This document shows positions 37,427-51,002 of a stretch of DNA of 64,000 nt, in pieces. The position numbers were made by a program, and so were the translations under genes. The notes under the pieces are model-generated. The model was given only the letters and a program-made list of their open reading frames with translations. It was not told where the DNA came from and did not search any database. How positions within the stretch are numbered: position 1 is the stretch's first letter; the number at the start of each line of letters is the position of its first letter. This DNA comes from Sepiola atlantica (lineage: Eukaryota > Mollusca > Cephalopoda > Sepiida > Sepiolidae). The DNA lies in assembly GCA_963556195.1 (NCBI GenBank), contig CAUVYP010000262.1, positions 868,001 to 932,000 on the forward strand. Direction: 5' to 3'.

Positions 37427-40400
37427 TTAGCGCGTTTTAAAGTTGATATCGCTTTTGTTTATAACTTCCACATTTATTCGAATTGTGCAACGAAACTGTT
37501 CAGACAGTCGCGGAGACACATTTCCTACTGAAGTACCAAGTTTCAGAAGTGCAGCTCTTGTACTGCCGGAGATATGTCGATACAAACTGAATACGCAAAA
37601 CATCAACAAAATTTAGCGCGTTTTAAAGTTGATATCGCTTTTGTTTATAACTTCCACATTTATTCGAATTGTGCAACGAAACTTTGCAGACAGTCGCGGA
37701 TAGGTCTTTTCTACTGAAGTACCAAGTTTCAGAAGTGCAGCTCAAGTACTGCCGGAGATATGTCGATACAAACTGAATACGCAAAACATCAACAAAATTA
37801 AGCGCGTTTTTAAGTTGATATCGCTTTTGTTTATAACTTCCATATTTATTCGAATTGTGCAACGAAACTTTGCAGACAGTCGCGGATAGGCCTTTTCTAG
37901 TGAACTACCAAGTTTCAGAAGTGCAGCTCTAGTACTGCCGGAGATATGCCGATACAAACTGAATACGCAAAACATCAACAAAATTTAGCGCGTTTTAAAG
38001 TTGATATCGCTTTTGTTTATAACTTCCACATTGATTCGAATTGTGCAACGAAACTTTGCAGACAGTCGCGGAGACACATTTCCTACGGAAGTACCAAGTT
38101 TCAGAAGTGCAGCTCTTGTACTGCCGGAGATATGTCGATACAAACTGAATACGCAAAACATCAACAAAATTTAGCGCGTTTTAAAGTTGATATCGCTTTT
38201 GTTTATATCTTCCACATTTATTCGAATTGTGCAACGAAACTTTGCAGACAGTCGCGGATAGGCCTTTTCTACTGAAGTACCAAGTTTCAGAAGTGCAGCT
38301 CTAGTACTGGCGGAGATATGTCGATACAAACTTAATACGCAAAACATCAACAAAATTTAGCGCGTTTTAAAGTTGATATCGCTTTTGTTTATAACTTCCA
38401 CATTTATTCGAATTGTGCCACGAAACTTTGCAGACAGTCGCGGATAGGCCTTTTCTACTGAAGTACCAAGTTTTAGAAGTGCAGCGGTTGTACTGCCGGA
38501 TATTTGTCGATACAAACTTAATACGCAAAACATCAACACAATTTAGCGCGTTTTAAAGTTGATATCGCTTTTGTTTATAACTTCCACATTTATTCTAATT
38601 GTGCAACGAAACTTTGCAGACAGTCGCGGAGACACGTTTCCTACTGAAGTACCAAGTTTCAGAAGTGCAGCTCTTGTACTGCCGGAGATAGGTCGATACA
38701 AACTGAATACGCAAAACATCAACAAAATTTAGCGCGTTTTAAAGTTGATATCGCTTTTGTTTATAACTTCCACATTTATTCGAATTGTGCAACAAAACTT
38801 TGCAGACAGTCGCGGATAGGCCTTTTCTACTGAAGTACCAAGTTTCAGAAGTGCAGCTCTTGCACTGCCGGAGATATGTCGATACAAACTTAATACGCAA
38901 AACTTCAACAAAATTTAGCGCGTTTTAAAGTTGATATCGCTTTTGTTTATAACTTCCACATTTATTCGAATTGTGCAACGAAACTTTGCAGACAGTCGCG
39001 GATAGGTCTTTTCTACTGAAGTACCAAGTTTCAGAAGTGCAGCTCTAGTACTGCCGGAGATATGTCGATACAAACTGAATACGCAAAACATCAACAAAAT
39101 TTAGCGCGTTTTAAAGTTGATATCGCTTTTGTTTATAACTTCCATATTTATTCGAATTGTGCAACGAAACTTTGCAGACAGTCGCGGATAGGCCTTTTCT
39201 AGTGAACTACCAAGTTTCAGAAGTGCAGCTCTAGTACTGCCGGAGATATGCCGATACAAACTGAATACGCAAAACATCAACAAAATTTAGCGCGTTTTAA
39301 AGTTGATATCGCTTTTGTTTATAACTTCCACATTGATTCGAATTGTGCAACGAAACTTTGCAGACAGTCGCGGAGACACATTTCCTACTGAAGTACCAAG
39401 TTTCAGAAGTGCAGCTCTTGTACTGCCGGAGATATGTCGATACAAACTGAATACGCAAAACATCAACAAAATTTAGCGCGTTTTAAAGTTGATATCGCTT
39501 TTGTTTATAACTTCCCCATTTATTCGAATTGTGCAACGAAACTTTGCAGACAGTCGCGGATAGGCCTTTTCTACTGAAGTACCAAGTTTCAGAAGTGCAG
39601 CTCTAGTACTGTCGGAGATATGTCGATACAAACTGAATACGCAAAACATCAACAAAATTTAGCGCGTTTTAAAGTTGATATCGCTTTTGTTTATAACTTC
39701 CACATTTATTCGAATTGTGCCACGAAACTTTGCAGACAGTCGCGGATAGGCCTTTTCTACTGAAGTACCAAGTTTCAGAAGTGCAGCGGTTGTACTGCCG
39801 GAGATTTGTCGATACAAACTTAATACGCAAAACATCAACACAATTTAGCGCGTTTTAAAGTTGATATCGCTTTTGTTTATAACTTCCACATTAATTCGAA
39901 TTGTGCAACGAAACTTTGCAGACAGTCGCGGAGACACATTTCTTACTGAAGTACCAAGTTTCAGAAGTGCAGCTCTTGTACTGCCGGAGATATGTCGATA
40001 CAAACTGAATACGCAAAACATCAACAAAATTTAGCGCGTTTTAAAGTTGATATCGCTTTTGTTTATAACTTCCACATTTATTCGAATTGTGCAACGAAAC
40101 TTTGCAGACAGTCGCGGATAGGCCTTTTCTACTGAAGTACCAAGTTTCAGAAGTGCAGCTCTTGCACTGCCGGAGATATGTCGATAAAAACTGAATACGC
40201 AAAACTTCAACAAAATTTAGCGCGTTTTAAAGTTGATATCGCTTTTGTTTATAACTTCCACATTTATTCGAATTGTGCAACGAAACTTTGCAGACAGTCG
40301 CGGATAGGCCGTTTCTACTGAAGTACCAAGTTTCAGAAGTGCAGCTCTAGTACTGCCGGAGATATGTCGATACAAACTTAATACGCAAAACATCAACACA

Positions 40401-40960
40401 ATTTAGCGCGTTTTAAAGTTGATATCGCTTTTGTTTATAACTTCCACATTTATTCGAATTGTGCAACGAAACTTTGCAGACAACCGCGGAGACACAATTA
40501 CTACTGAAGTACCAAGTTTCAGAAGTGCAGCTCTTGTACTGCCGGAGATATGTCGATACAAACTGAATACGCAAAACATCAACAAAATTTAGCGCGTTCT
40601 AAAGTTGATATCGCTTTTGTTTATAACTTCCACATTTATTCGAATTGTGCAACGAAACTTTGCAGACAGTCGCGGATAGGCCTTTTCTACTGAAGTACCA
40701 AGTTTCAGAAGTGCAGTATTTGTACTGCCGGAGATATGTCGATACAAACTGAATACGCAAAACATCAACAAAATTTAGCGCGTTTTAAAGTTGATATCGC
40801 TTTTGTTTATAACTTCCACATTTATTCGAATGATGCAACGAAACTTTGCAGACAGTCGCGGATAGGTCTTTTCTACTGAAGTACCAAGTTTCAGAAGTGC
40901 AGCTCAAGTACCGCCGGAGATATGTCGATACAAACTGAATACGCAAAACATCAACAAAAT
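37427..40960. repeat. 7-unit (1302 bp) HOR family, region 1
   Basis: A recurring order of seven diagnostic units is seen: GATAGGTCTTTTC; CATATTTATTC with TAGTGAACTACC; ACATTGATTCG with CATTTCCTAC; a GCTCTAGTACTG(G/T)CGG unit; GCCACG with GCGGTTG and GGAGATTTGTCG; CATTTC(C/T)TAC with CAACACAATTTAG; and CTCTTGCACTGCC with AAAACTTCAAC. Units 37985, 38171, 38357, 38543 and 38729 match 39287, 39473, 39659, 39845 and 40031 at 1302 bp. The order breaks after about 40217, where GAGACACAATTAC and GCAGTATTTGTAC units intervene. Confidence 0.8.
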
Positions 40961-43191
40961 TTAGCGCGTTTTAAAGTTGATATCGCTTTTGTTTATAACT
41001 TCCACATTTATTCGAATTGTGCAACGAAACTTTGCAGACAGTCGCGGATAGGCCTTTTCTACTGAAGTACCAAGTTTCAGAAGTGCAGCGGTTGTACTGC
41101 CGGAGATTTGTCGATACAAACTTAATACGCAAAACATCAACACAATTTAGCGCGTTTTAAAGTTGATATCGCTTTTGTTTATAACTTCCACATTTATTCG
41201 AATTGTGCAACGAAACTTTGCAGACAGTCGCGGAGACACATTTTCTACTTAAGTACGAAGTTTTAGAAGTGCAGCTCTTGTACTGCCGGAGATATGTCGA
41301 TACAAACTGAATACGCAAAACTTCAACAAAATTTAGCGCGTTTTAAAGTTGATATCGCTTTTGTTTATAACTTCCACATTTATTCTAATTGTGCAACGAA
41401 ACTTTGCAGACAGTCGCGGATAGGTCTTTTCTACTGAAGTACCAAGTTTCAGAAGTGCAGCTCAAGTACTGCCGGAGATATGTCGATACAAACTGAATAC
41501 GCAAAACTTCAACAAAATTTAGCGCGTTTTAAAGTTGATATCGCTTTTGTTTATAACTTCCATATTTATTCGAATTGTGCAACGAAACTTTGCAGACAGT
41601 CGCGGATCGGCCTTTTCTAGTGAACTACCAAGCTTCAGAAGTGCAGCTCTAGTACTGCCGGAGAAATACCGATACAAACTGAATACGCAAAACATCAACA
41701 AAATTTAGCGCGTTTTAAAGTTGATATCGCTTTTGTTTATAACTTCCACATTGATTCGAATTGTGCAACGAAACTTTGCAGACAGTCGCGGAGACACATT
41801 TCCTACTGAAGTACCAAGTTTCAGAAGTGCAGCTCTTGTACTGCCGGAGATATGTCGATACAAACTGAATACGCAAAACATCAACAAAATTTAGCGCGTT
41901 TTAAAGTTGATATCGCTTTTGTTTATAACTTCCACATTTATTCGAATTGTGCAACGAAACTTTGCAGACAGTCGCGGATAGGCCTTTTCTACTGAAGTAC
42001 CAAGTTTCAGAAGTGCAGCGGTTGTACTGCCGGAGATTTGTCGATACAAACTTAATACGCAAAACATCAACACAATTTAGCGCGTTTTAAAGTTGATATC
42101 GCTTTTGTTTATAACTTCCACATTTATTCGAATTGTGCAACGAAACTTTGCAGACAGTCGCGGATAGGCCTTTTCTACTGAAGTACCAAGTTTCAGAAGT
42201 GCAGCTCTTGCACTGCCGGTGATATGTCGATACAAACTGAATACGCAAAACTTCAACAAAATTTAGCGCGTTTTAAAGTTGATATCGCTTTTGTTTATAA
42301 CTTCCACATTTATTCGAATTGTGCAACGAAACTTTGCAGACAGTCGCGGATAGGCCTTTTCTACTGAAGTACCAAGTTTCAGAAGTGCAGCTCAAGTACT
42401 GCCGGAGATATGTCGATACAAACTCAATACGCAAAACATCAACAAAATTTAGCGCGTTTTAAAGTTGATATCGCTTTTGTTTATAACTTCAACATTTATT
42501 CGAATTGTGCCACGAAACTTTGCAGACAGTCGCGGATAGGCCTTTTCTACTGAAGTACCAAGTTTCAGAAGTGCAGCGGTTGTACTGCCGGAGATTTGTC
42601 GATACAAACTGAATACGCAAAACATCAACACAATTTAGCGCGTTTTAAAGTTGATATCGCTTTTGTTTATAACTTCCACATTTATTCAAATTGTGCAACG
42701 AAACTTTGCAGACAGTCGCGGAGACACATTTCCTACTGAAGTACCAAGTTTCAGAAGTGCAGCTCTTGTACTGCCGGTAATATGTCGATACAAACTGAAT
42801 ACGCAATACATCAACAAAATTTAGCGCGTTTTAAAGTTGATATCGCTTTTGTTTATAACTTCCACATTTATTCGAATTGTGCAACGAAACTTTGCAGACA
42901 GTCGCGGATAGGCCTTTCTACTGAAATACCAAGTTTCAGAAGTGCAGCTCTTGCACTGCCGGTGATATGTCGATACAAACTGAATACGCAAAACTTCAAC
43001 AAAATTTAGCGCGTTTTAAAGTTGATATCGCTTTTGTTTATAACTTCCACATTTATTCGAATTGTGCAACGAAACTTTGCAGACAGTCGCGGATAGGCCT
43101 TTTCTACTAGAGTACCAAGTTTCAGAAGTGCAGCTCAAGTACTGCCGGAGATATGTCGATACAAACTCAATACGCAAAACATCAACAAAAT
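40961..43191. repeat. Rearranged members of the 7-unit family
   Basis: The diagnostic units of region 1 recur here in shuffled order: GGTTG/GATTTG units at 40961, 41891 and 42449, a CATATTTATTC unit at 41519, an ACATTGATTCG unit at 41705, and CTCAAGTAC units at 41333, 42263 and 43006. A 1 bp deletion near 42913 (GGCCTTTCTAC) marks a unit that reappears near 43470 and 44771. No foreign sequence is present. Confidence 0.7.
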
Positions 43192-44492
43192 TTAGCGCGT
43201 TTTAAAGTTGATATCGCTTTTGTTTATAACTTCAACATTTATTCGAATTGTGCCACGAAACTTTGCAGACAGTCGCGGATAGGCCTTTTCTACTGAAGTA
43301 CCAAGTTTCAGAAGTGCAGCGGTTGTACTGCCGGAGATTTGTCGATACAAACTTAATACGCAAAACATCAACACAATTTAGCGCGTTTTAAAGTTGATAT
43401 CGCTTTTGTTTATAACTTCCACATTTATTCGAATTGTGCAACGAAACTTTGCAGACAGTCGCGGATAGGCCTTTCTACTGAAGTACCAAGTTTCAGAAGT
43501 GCAGCTCTTGCACTGCCGGTGATATGTCGATACAAACTGAATACGCAAAACTTCAACAAAATTTAGCGCGTTTTAAAGTTGATATCGCTTTTGTTTATAA
43601 CTTCCACATTTATTCGAATTGTGCAACGAAACTTTGCAGACAGTCGCGGATAGGCCTTTTCTACTGAAGTACCAAGTTTCAGAAGTGCAGCTCAAGTACT
43701 GCCGGAGATATGTCGATACAAACTCAATACGCAAAACATCAACAAAATTTAGCGCGTTTTAAAGTTGATATCGCTTTTGTTTATAACTTCCATATTTATT
43801 CGAATTGTGCAACGAAACTTTGCAGACAGTCGCGGATAGGCCTTTTCTAGTGAACTACCAAGTGTCAGAAGTGCAGCTCTAGTACTGCCGGAGATATGCC
43901 GATACAAACTGAATACGCAAAACATCAACAAAATTTAGCGCGTTTTAAAGTTGATATCGCTTTTGTTTATAACTTCCACATTGATTCGAATTGTGCAACG
44001 AAACTTTGCAGACAGTCGCGGAGACACATTTCCTACTGAAGTACCAAGTTTCAGAAGTGCAGCTCTTGTACTGCCGGAGATATGTCGATACAAACTGAAT
44101 ACGCAAAACATCAACAAAATTTAGCGCGTTTTAAAGTTGATATCGCTTTTGTTTATAACTTCCACATTTATTCGAATTGTGCAACGAAACTTTGCAGACA
44201 GTCGCGGATAGGCCTTTTCTACTGAAGTACCAAGTTTCAGAAGTGCAGCGGTTGTACTGCCGGAGATTTGTCGATACAAACTTAATACGCAGAACATCAA
44301 CACAATTTAGCGCGTTTTAAAGTTGATATCGCTTTTGTTTATAACTTCCACATTTATTCAAATTGTGCAACGAAACTTTGCAGACAGTCGCGGATAGGCC
44401 TTTTCTACTGAAGTACCAAGTTTCAGAAGTGCAGCTCAAGTACTGCCGGAGATATGTCGATACAAACTCAATACGCAAAACATCAACAAAAT
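43192..44492. repeat. 7-unit HOR (1301 bp), copy A
   Basis: Ordered units: GCCACG with GATTTG (43192), 1 bp-deleted GGCCTTTCTAC with CCGGTGATATG (43378), CTCAAGTAC with AAACTCAATACG (43563), CATATTTATTC (43749), ACATTGATTCG (43935), GGTTG/GATTTG (44121) and CTCAAGTAC (44307). The first five recur 1301 bp later with the same deletion. Confidence 0.82.
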
Positions 44493-45794
44493 TTAGCGCG
44501 TTTTAAAGTTGATATCGCTTTTGTTTATAACTTCAACATTTATTCGAATTGTGCCACGAAACTTTGCAGACAGTCGCGGATAGGCCTTTTCTACTGAAGT
44601 AATAAGTTTCAGAAGTGCAGCGGTTGTACTGCCGGAGATTTGTCGATACAAACTTAATACGCAAAACATCAACACAATTTAGCGCGTTTTAAAGTTGATA
44701 TCGCTTTTGTTTATAACTTCCACATTTATTCGAATTGTGCAACGAAACTTTGCAGACAGTCGCGGATAGGCCTTTCTACTGAAGTACCAAGTTTCAGAAG
44801 TGCAGCTCTTGCACTGCCGGTGATATGTCGATACAAACTGAATACGCAAAACTTCAACAAAATTTAGCGCGTTTTAAAGGTGATATCGCTTTTGTTTATA
44901 ACTTCCACATTTATTCGAATTGTGCAACGAAACTTTGCAGACAGTCGCGGATAGGCCTTTTCTACTGAAGTACCAAGTTTCAGAAGTGCAGCTCAAGTAC
45001 TGCCGGAGATAGTTCGATACAAACTCAATACGCAAAACATCAACAAAATTTAGCGCGTTTTAAAGTTGATATCGCTTTTGTTTATAACTTCCATATTTAT
45101 TCGAATTGTGCAACGAAACTTTGCAGACAGTCGCGGATAGGCCTTTTCTAGTGAACTAACAAGTTTCAGAAGTGCAGCTCTAGTACTGCCGGAGATATGC
45201 CGATACAAACTGAATACGCAAAACATCAACAAAATTTAGCGCGTTTTAAAGTTGATATCGCTTTTGTTTATAACTTCCACATTGATTCGAATTGTGCAAC
45301 GAAACTTTGCAGACAGTCGCGGAGACACATTTCCTACTGAAGTACCAAGTTTCAGAAGTGCAGCTCTTGTACTGCCGGAGATATGTCGATACAAACTGAA
45401 TACGCAAAACATCAACAAAATTTAGCGCGTTTTAAAGTTGATATCGCTTTTGTTTATAACTTCCACATTTATTCGAATTGTGCAACGAAACTTTTGTAGA
45501 CAACCGCGGAGACACATTTCCTACTGAAGTACGAAGTTTAAGAAGTGCAGCTCTTGTACTGCCGGAGATATGTCGATACAAACTGAATACGCAAAACTTC
45601 AACAAATGTTAGCGCGTTTTAAAGTTGATATCGCTTTTGTTTATAACTTCCACATTTATTCGAATTGTGCAACGAAACTTTGCAGACAGTCGCGGATAGG
45701 TCTTTTCTACTGAAGTACCAAGTTTCAGAAGTGCAGCTCTAGTACTGCCGGAGATATGTCGATACAAACTGAATACGCAAAACATCAACAAAAT
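44493..45794. repeat. 7-unit HOR, copy B (last two units replaced)
   Basis: Units 44493, 44679, 44864, 45050 and 45236 match copy A. The next unit, from 45422, instead carries the 1 bp insertion GAAACTTTTGTAGAC near 45492 and a B-type window, and the unit from 45609 carries GATAGGTCTTTTC. The repeat therefore changes partner at about 45420. Confidence 0.78.
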
Positions 45795-48026
45795 TTAGCG
45801 CGTTTTAAAGTTGATATCGCTTTTGTTTATAACTTCCATATTTATTCGAATTGTGCAACGAAACTTTGCAGACAGTCGCGGATAGGCCTTTTCTAGTGAA
45901 CTACCAAGTTTCAGAAGTGCAGCTCTAGTACTGCCGGAGAAATACCGATACAAACTGAATACGCAAAACATCAACAAAATTTAGCGCGTTTTAAAGTTGA
46001 TATCGCTTTTGTTTATAACTTCCACATTGATTCGAATTGTGCAACGAAACTTTGCAGACAGTCGCGGAGACACATTTCCTACTGAAGTACCAAGTTTCAG
46101 AAGTGCAGCTCTTGTACTGCCGGAGATATGTCGATACAAACTGAATACGCAAAACATCAACAAAATTTAGCGCGTTTTAAAGTTGATATCGCTTTTGTTT
46201 ATAACTTCCACATTTATTCGAATTGTGCAACGAAACTTTGCAGACAGTCGCGGATAGGCCATTTCTACTGAAGTACTAAGTTTCAGAAGTGCAGCTCTAG
46301 TACTGTCGGAGATATTTCGATACAAACTGAATACGCAAAACATCAACAAAATTTAGCGCGTTTTAAAGTTGATATCGCTTTTGTTTATAACTTCAACATT
46401 TATTCGAATTGTGCCACGAAACTTTGCAGACAGTCGCGGATAGGCCTTTTCTACTGAAGTACCAAGTTTCAGAAGTGCAGCGGTTGTATTGCCGGAGATT
46501 TGTCGATACAAACTTAATACGCAAAAAATCAACACAATTTAGCGCGTTTTAAAGTTGATATCGCTTTTGTTTATAACTTCCACATTTATTCGAATTGTGC
46601 AACGAAACTTTGCAGACAGTCGCGGAGACACATTTCCTACTGAAGTACCAAGTTTCAGAAGTGCAGCTCTTGTACTGCCGGTAATATGTCGATACAAACT
46701 GAATACGCAAAACATCAACAAAATTTAGCGCGTTTTAAAGTTGATATCGCTTTTGTTTATAACTTCCACATTTATTCGAATTGTGCAACGAAACTTTGCA
46801 GACAGTCGCGGAGACACATTTTCTACTGAAGTACCAAGTTTCAGAAGTGCAGCTCTTGCACTGCCGGAGATATGTCGATACAAACTGAATACGCAAAACT
46901 TCAACAAAATTTAGCGCGTTTTAAAGTTGATATCGCTTTTGTTTATAACTTCCACATTTATTCGAATTGTACAACGAAACTTTGCAGACAGTCGCGGATA
47001 GGCCTTTTCTACTGAAGTACCAAGTTTCAGAAGTGCAGCGGTTGTACTGCCGGAGATATGTCGATACAAAGTTAATACGCAAAACATCAACACAATTTAG
47101 CGCGTTTTAAAGTTGATATCGCTTTTGTTTATAACTTCCACATTTATGCGAATTGTGCAACGAAACTATGCAGACTACCGCGGAGACACAATTACTACTG
47201 AAGTACCAAGTTTCAGAAGTGCAGCTCTTGTACTGCCGGAGATATGTCGATACAAACTGAATACGGAAAACATCAACAAAATTTAGCGCGTTTTAAAGTT
47301 GATATCGCTTTTGTTTATAACTTCCACATTTATTCGAATTGTGCAACGAAACTTTGCAGACAGTCGCGGATAGGCCTTTTCTACTGAAGTACTAAGTTTC
47401 AGAAGTGCAGCTCTGGTACTGCCGGAGATATGCCGATACAAACTGAATACGCAAAACATCAACAAAATTTAGCGCGTTTTAAAGTTGATATCGCTTTTGT
47501 TTATAACTTCCACATTGATTCGAATTGTGCAACGAAACTTTGCAGACAGTCGCGGAGACACATTTCCTACTGAAGTACCAAGTTTCAGAAGTGCAGCTCT
47601 TGTACTGCCGGAGATATGTCGATACAAACTGAATACGCAAAACATCAACAAAATTTAGCGCGTTTTAAAGTTGATATCGCTTTTGTTTATAACTTCCACA
47701 TTTATTCGAATTGTGCAACGAAACTATGCAGACTACCGCGGAGACACAATTACTACTGAAGTACCAAGTTTCAGATGTGCAGCTCTTGTACTGCCGGAGA
47801 TATGTCGATACAAACTGAATACGGAAAACATCAACAAAATTTAGCGCGTTTTAAAGTTGATATCGCTTTTGTTTATAACTTCCACATTTATTCGAATTGT
47901 GCAACGAAACTTTGCAGACAGTCGCGGATAGGCCTTTTCTACTGAAGTACTAAGTTTCAGAAGTGCAGCTCTGGTACTGCCGGAGATATGCCGATACAAA
48001 CTGAATACGCAAAACATCAACAAAAT
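45795..48026. repeat. 12-unit HOR (2232 bp, second family), copy A
   Basis: Ordered marks: CATATTTATTC with GGAGAAATACCG (45795), ACATTGATTCG (45981), GGCCATTTC with CTGTCGGAG (46167), GCCACG with GATTTG and AAAAAATCAAC (46353), CCGGTAATATG (46539), hybrid window with AAAACTTCAAC (46725), GCGGTTG with AAAGTTAATACG (46911), CAGACTACCGCGG with ATACGGAAAAC (47097), GTACTAAG with CTCTGGTAC (47283), ACATTGATTCG (47469), CAGACTACCGCGG (47655) and GTACTAAG (47841). This family is unrelated in order to the 12-unit HOR at 10.8-17.7 kb. Confidence 0.9.
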
Positions 48027-50258
48027 TTAGCGCGTTTTAAAGTTGATATCGCTTTTGTTTATAACTTCCATATTTATTCGAATTGTGCAACGAAACTTTG
48101 CAGACAGTCGCGGATAGGCCTTTTCTAGTGAACTACCAAGTTTCAGAAGTGCAGCTCTAGTACTGCCGGAGAAATACCGATACAAACTGAATACGCAAAA
48201 CATCAACAAAATTTAGCGCGTTTTAAAGTTGATATCGCTTTTGTTTATAACTTCCACATTGATTCGAATTGTGCAACGAAACTTTGCAGACAGTCGCGGA
48301 GACACATTTCCTACTGAAGTACCAAGTTTCAGAAGTGCAGCTCTTGTACTGCCGGAGATATGTCGATACAAACTGAATACGCAAAACATCAACAAAATTT
48401 AGCGCGTTTTAAAGTTGATATCGCTTTTGTTTATAACTTCCACATTTATTCGAATTGTGCAACGAAACTTTGCAGACAGTCGCGGATAGGCCATTTCTAC
48501 TGAAGTACTAAGTTTCAGAAGTGCAGCTCTAGTACTGTCGGAGATATGTCGATACAAACTGAATACGCAAAACATCAACAAAATTTAGCGCGTTTTAAAG
48601 TTGATATCGCTTTTGTTTATAACTTCAACATTTATTCGAATTGTGCCACGAAACTTTGCAGACAGTCGCGGATAGGCCTTTTCTACTGAAGTACCAAGTT
48701 TCAGAAGTGCAGCGGTTGTACTGCCGGAGATTTGTCGATACAAACTTAATACGCAAAAAATCAACACAATTTAGCGCGTTTTAAAGTTGATATCGCTTTT
48801 GTTTATAACTTCCACATTTATTCGAATTGTGCAACGAAACTTTGCAGACAGTCGCGGAGACACATTTCCTACTGAAGTACCAAGTTTCAGAAGTGCAGCT
48901 CTTGTACTGCCGGTAATATGTCGATACAAACTGAATACGCAAAACATCAACAAAATTTAGCGCGTTTTAAAGTTGATATCGCTTTTGTTTATAACTTCCA
49001 CATTTATTCGAATTGTGCAACGAAACTTTGCAGACAGTCGCGGAGACACATTTTCTACTGAAGTACCAAGTTTCAGAAGTGCAGCTCTGGCACTGCCGGA
49101 GATATGTCGATACAAACTGAATACGCAAAACTTCAACAAAATTTAGCGCGTTTTAAAGTTGATATCGCTTTTGTTTATAACTTCCACATTTATTCGAATT
49201 GTGCAACGAAACTTTGCAGACAGTCGCGGATAGGCCTTTTCTACTGAAGTACCAAGTTTCAGAAGTGCAGCGGTTGTACTGCCGGAGATATGTCGATACA
49301 AAGTTAATACGCAAAACATCAACACAATTTAGCGCGTTTTAAAGTTGATATCGCTTTTGTTTATAACTTCCACATTTATTCGAATTGTGCAACGAAACTA
49401 TGCAGACTACCGCGGAGACACAATTACTACTGAAGTACCAAGTTTCAGAAGTGCAGCTCTTGTACTGCCGGAGATATGTCGATACAAACTGAATACGGAA
49501 AACATCAACAAAATTTAGCGCGTTTTAAAGTTGATATCGCTTTTGTTTATAACTTCCACATTTATTCGAATTGTGCAACGAAACTTTGCAGACAGTCGCG
49601 GATAGGCCTTTTCTACTGAAGTACTAAGTTTCAGAAGTGCAGCTCTGGTACTTCCGGAGATATTCCGATACAAACTGAATACGCAAAACATCAACAAAAT
49701 TTAGCGCGTTTTAAAGTTGATATCGCTTTTGTTTATAACTTCCACATTGATTCGAATTGTGCAACGAAACTTTGCAGACAGTCGCGGAGACACATTTCCT
49801 ACTGAAGTACCAAGTTTCAGAAGTGCAGCTCTTGTACTGCCGGAGATATGTCGATACAAACTGAATACGCAAAACATCAACAAAATTTAGCGCGTTTTAA
49901 AGTTGATATCGCTTTTGTTTATAACTTCCACATTTATTCGAATTGTGCAACGAAACTATGCAGACTACCGCGGAGACACAATTACTACTGAAGTACCAAG
50001 TTTCAGAAGTGCAGCTCTTGTACTGCCGGAGATATGTCGATACAAACTGAATACGGAAAACATCAACAAAATTTAGCGCGTTTTAAAGTTGATATCGCTT
50101 TTGTTTATAACTTCCACATTTATTCGAATTGTGCAACGAAACTTTGCAGACAGTCGCGGATAGGCCTTTTCTACTGAAGTACTAAGTTTCAGAAGTGCAG
50201 CTCTGGTACTGCCGGAGATATGCCGATACAAACTGAATACGCAAAACATCAACAAAAT
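48027..50258. repeat. 12-unit HOR (2232 bp, second family), copy B
   Basis: All twelve units of copy A recur in order with few changes, such as CTCTGGCACTGCC for CTCTTGCACTGCC near 49085 and TACTTCCGGAGATATTCCG near 49649. Confidence 0.9.
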
Positions 50259-51002
50259 TTAGCGCGTTTTAAAGTTGATATCGCTTTTGTTTATAACTTC
50301 CACATTGATTCGAATTGTGCAACGAAACTTTGCAGACAGTCGCGGAGACACATTTTCTACTGAAGTACCAAGTTTCAGAAGTGCAGCTCTTGTACTGCCG
50401 GAGATATGTCGATACAAACTGAATACGCAAAACATCAACAAAATTTAGCGCGTTTTAAAGTTGATATTTCTTTTGTTTATAACTTCCACATTTATTCGAA
50501 TTGTGCAACGAAACTTTGCAGACAGTCGCGGATAAGCCATTTCTACTGAAGTACTAAGTTTCAGAAGTGCAGCTCTAGTACTGTCGGAGATATGTCGATA
50601 CAAACTGAATACGCAAAACATCAACAAAATTTAGCGCGTTTTAAAGTTGATATCGCTTTTGTTTATAACTTCAACATTTATTCGAATTGTGCCACGAAAC
50701 TTTGCAGACAGTCGCGGATAGGCCTTTTCTACTGAAGTACCAAGTTTCAGAAGTGCAGCGGTTGTACTGCCGGAGATTTGTCGATACAAACTTAATACGC
50801 AAAGAATCAACACAATTTAGCGCGTTTTAAAGTAGATATCGCTTTTGTTTATAACTTCCACATTTATTCGAATTGTGCAACGAAACTTTGCAGACAGTCG
50901 CGGAGACACATTTCCTACTGAAGTACCAAGTTTCAGAAGTGCAGCTCTTGTACTGCCGGTAATATGTCGATACAAACTGAATACGCAAAACATCAACAAA
51001 AT
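50259..51002. repeat. 12-unit HOR (second family), shortened copy C
   Basis: This copy starts directly with the ACATTGATTCG unit and lacks the CATATTTATTC unit that opens copies A and B. It then runs through the GGCCATTTC-type unit (here AAGCCATTTC), the GCCACG/GATTTG unit and the CCGGTAATATG unit before switching, at 51003, to the GTACTAAG unit. Confidence 0.78.
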
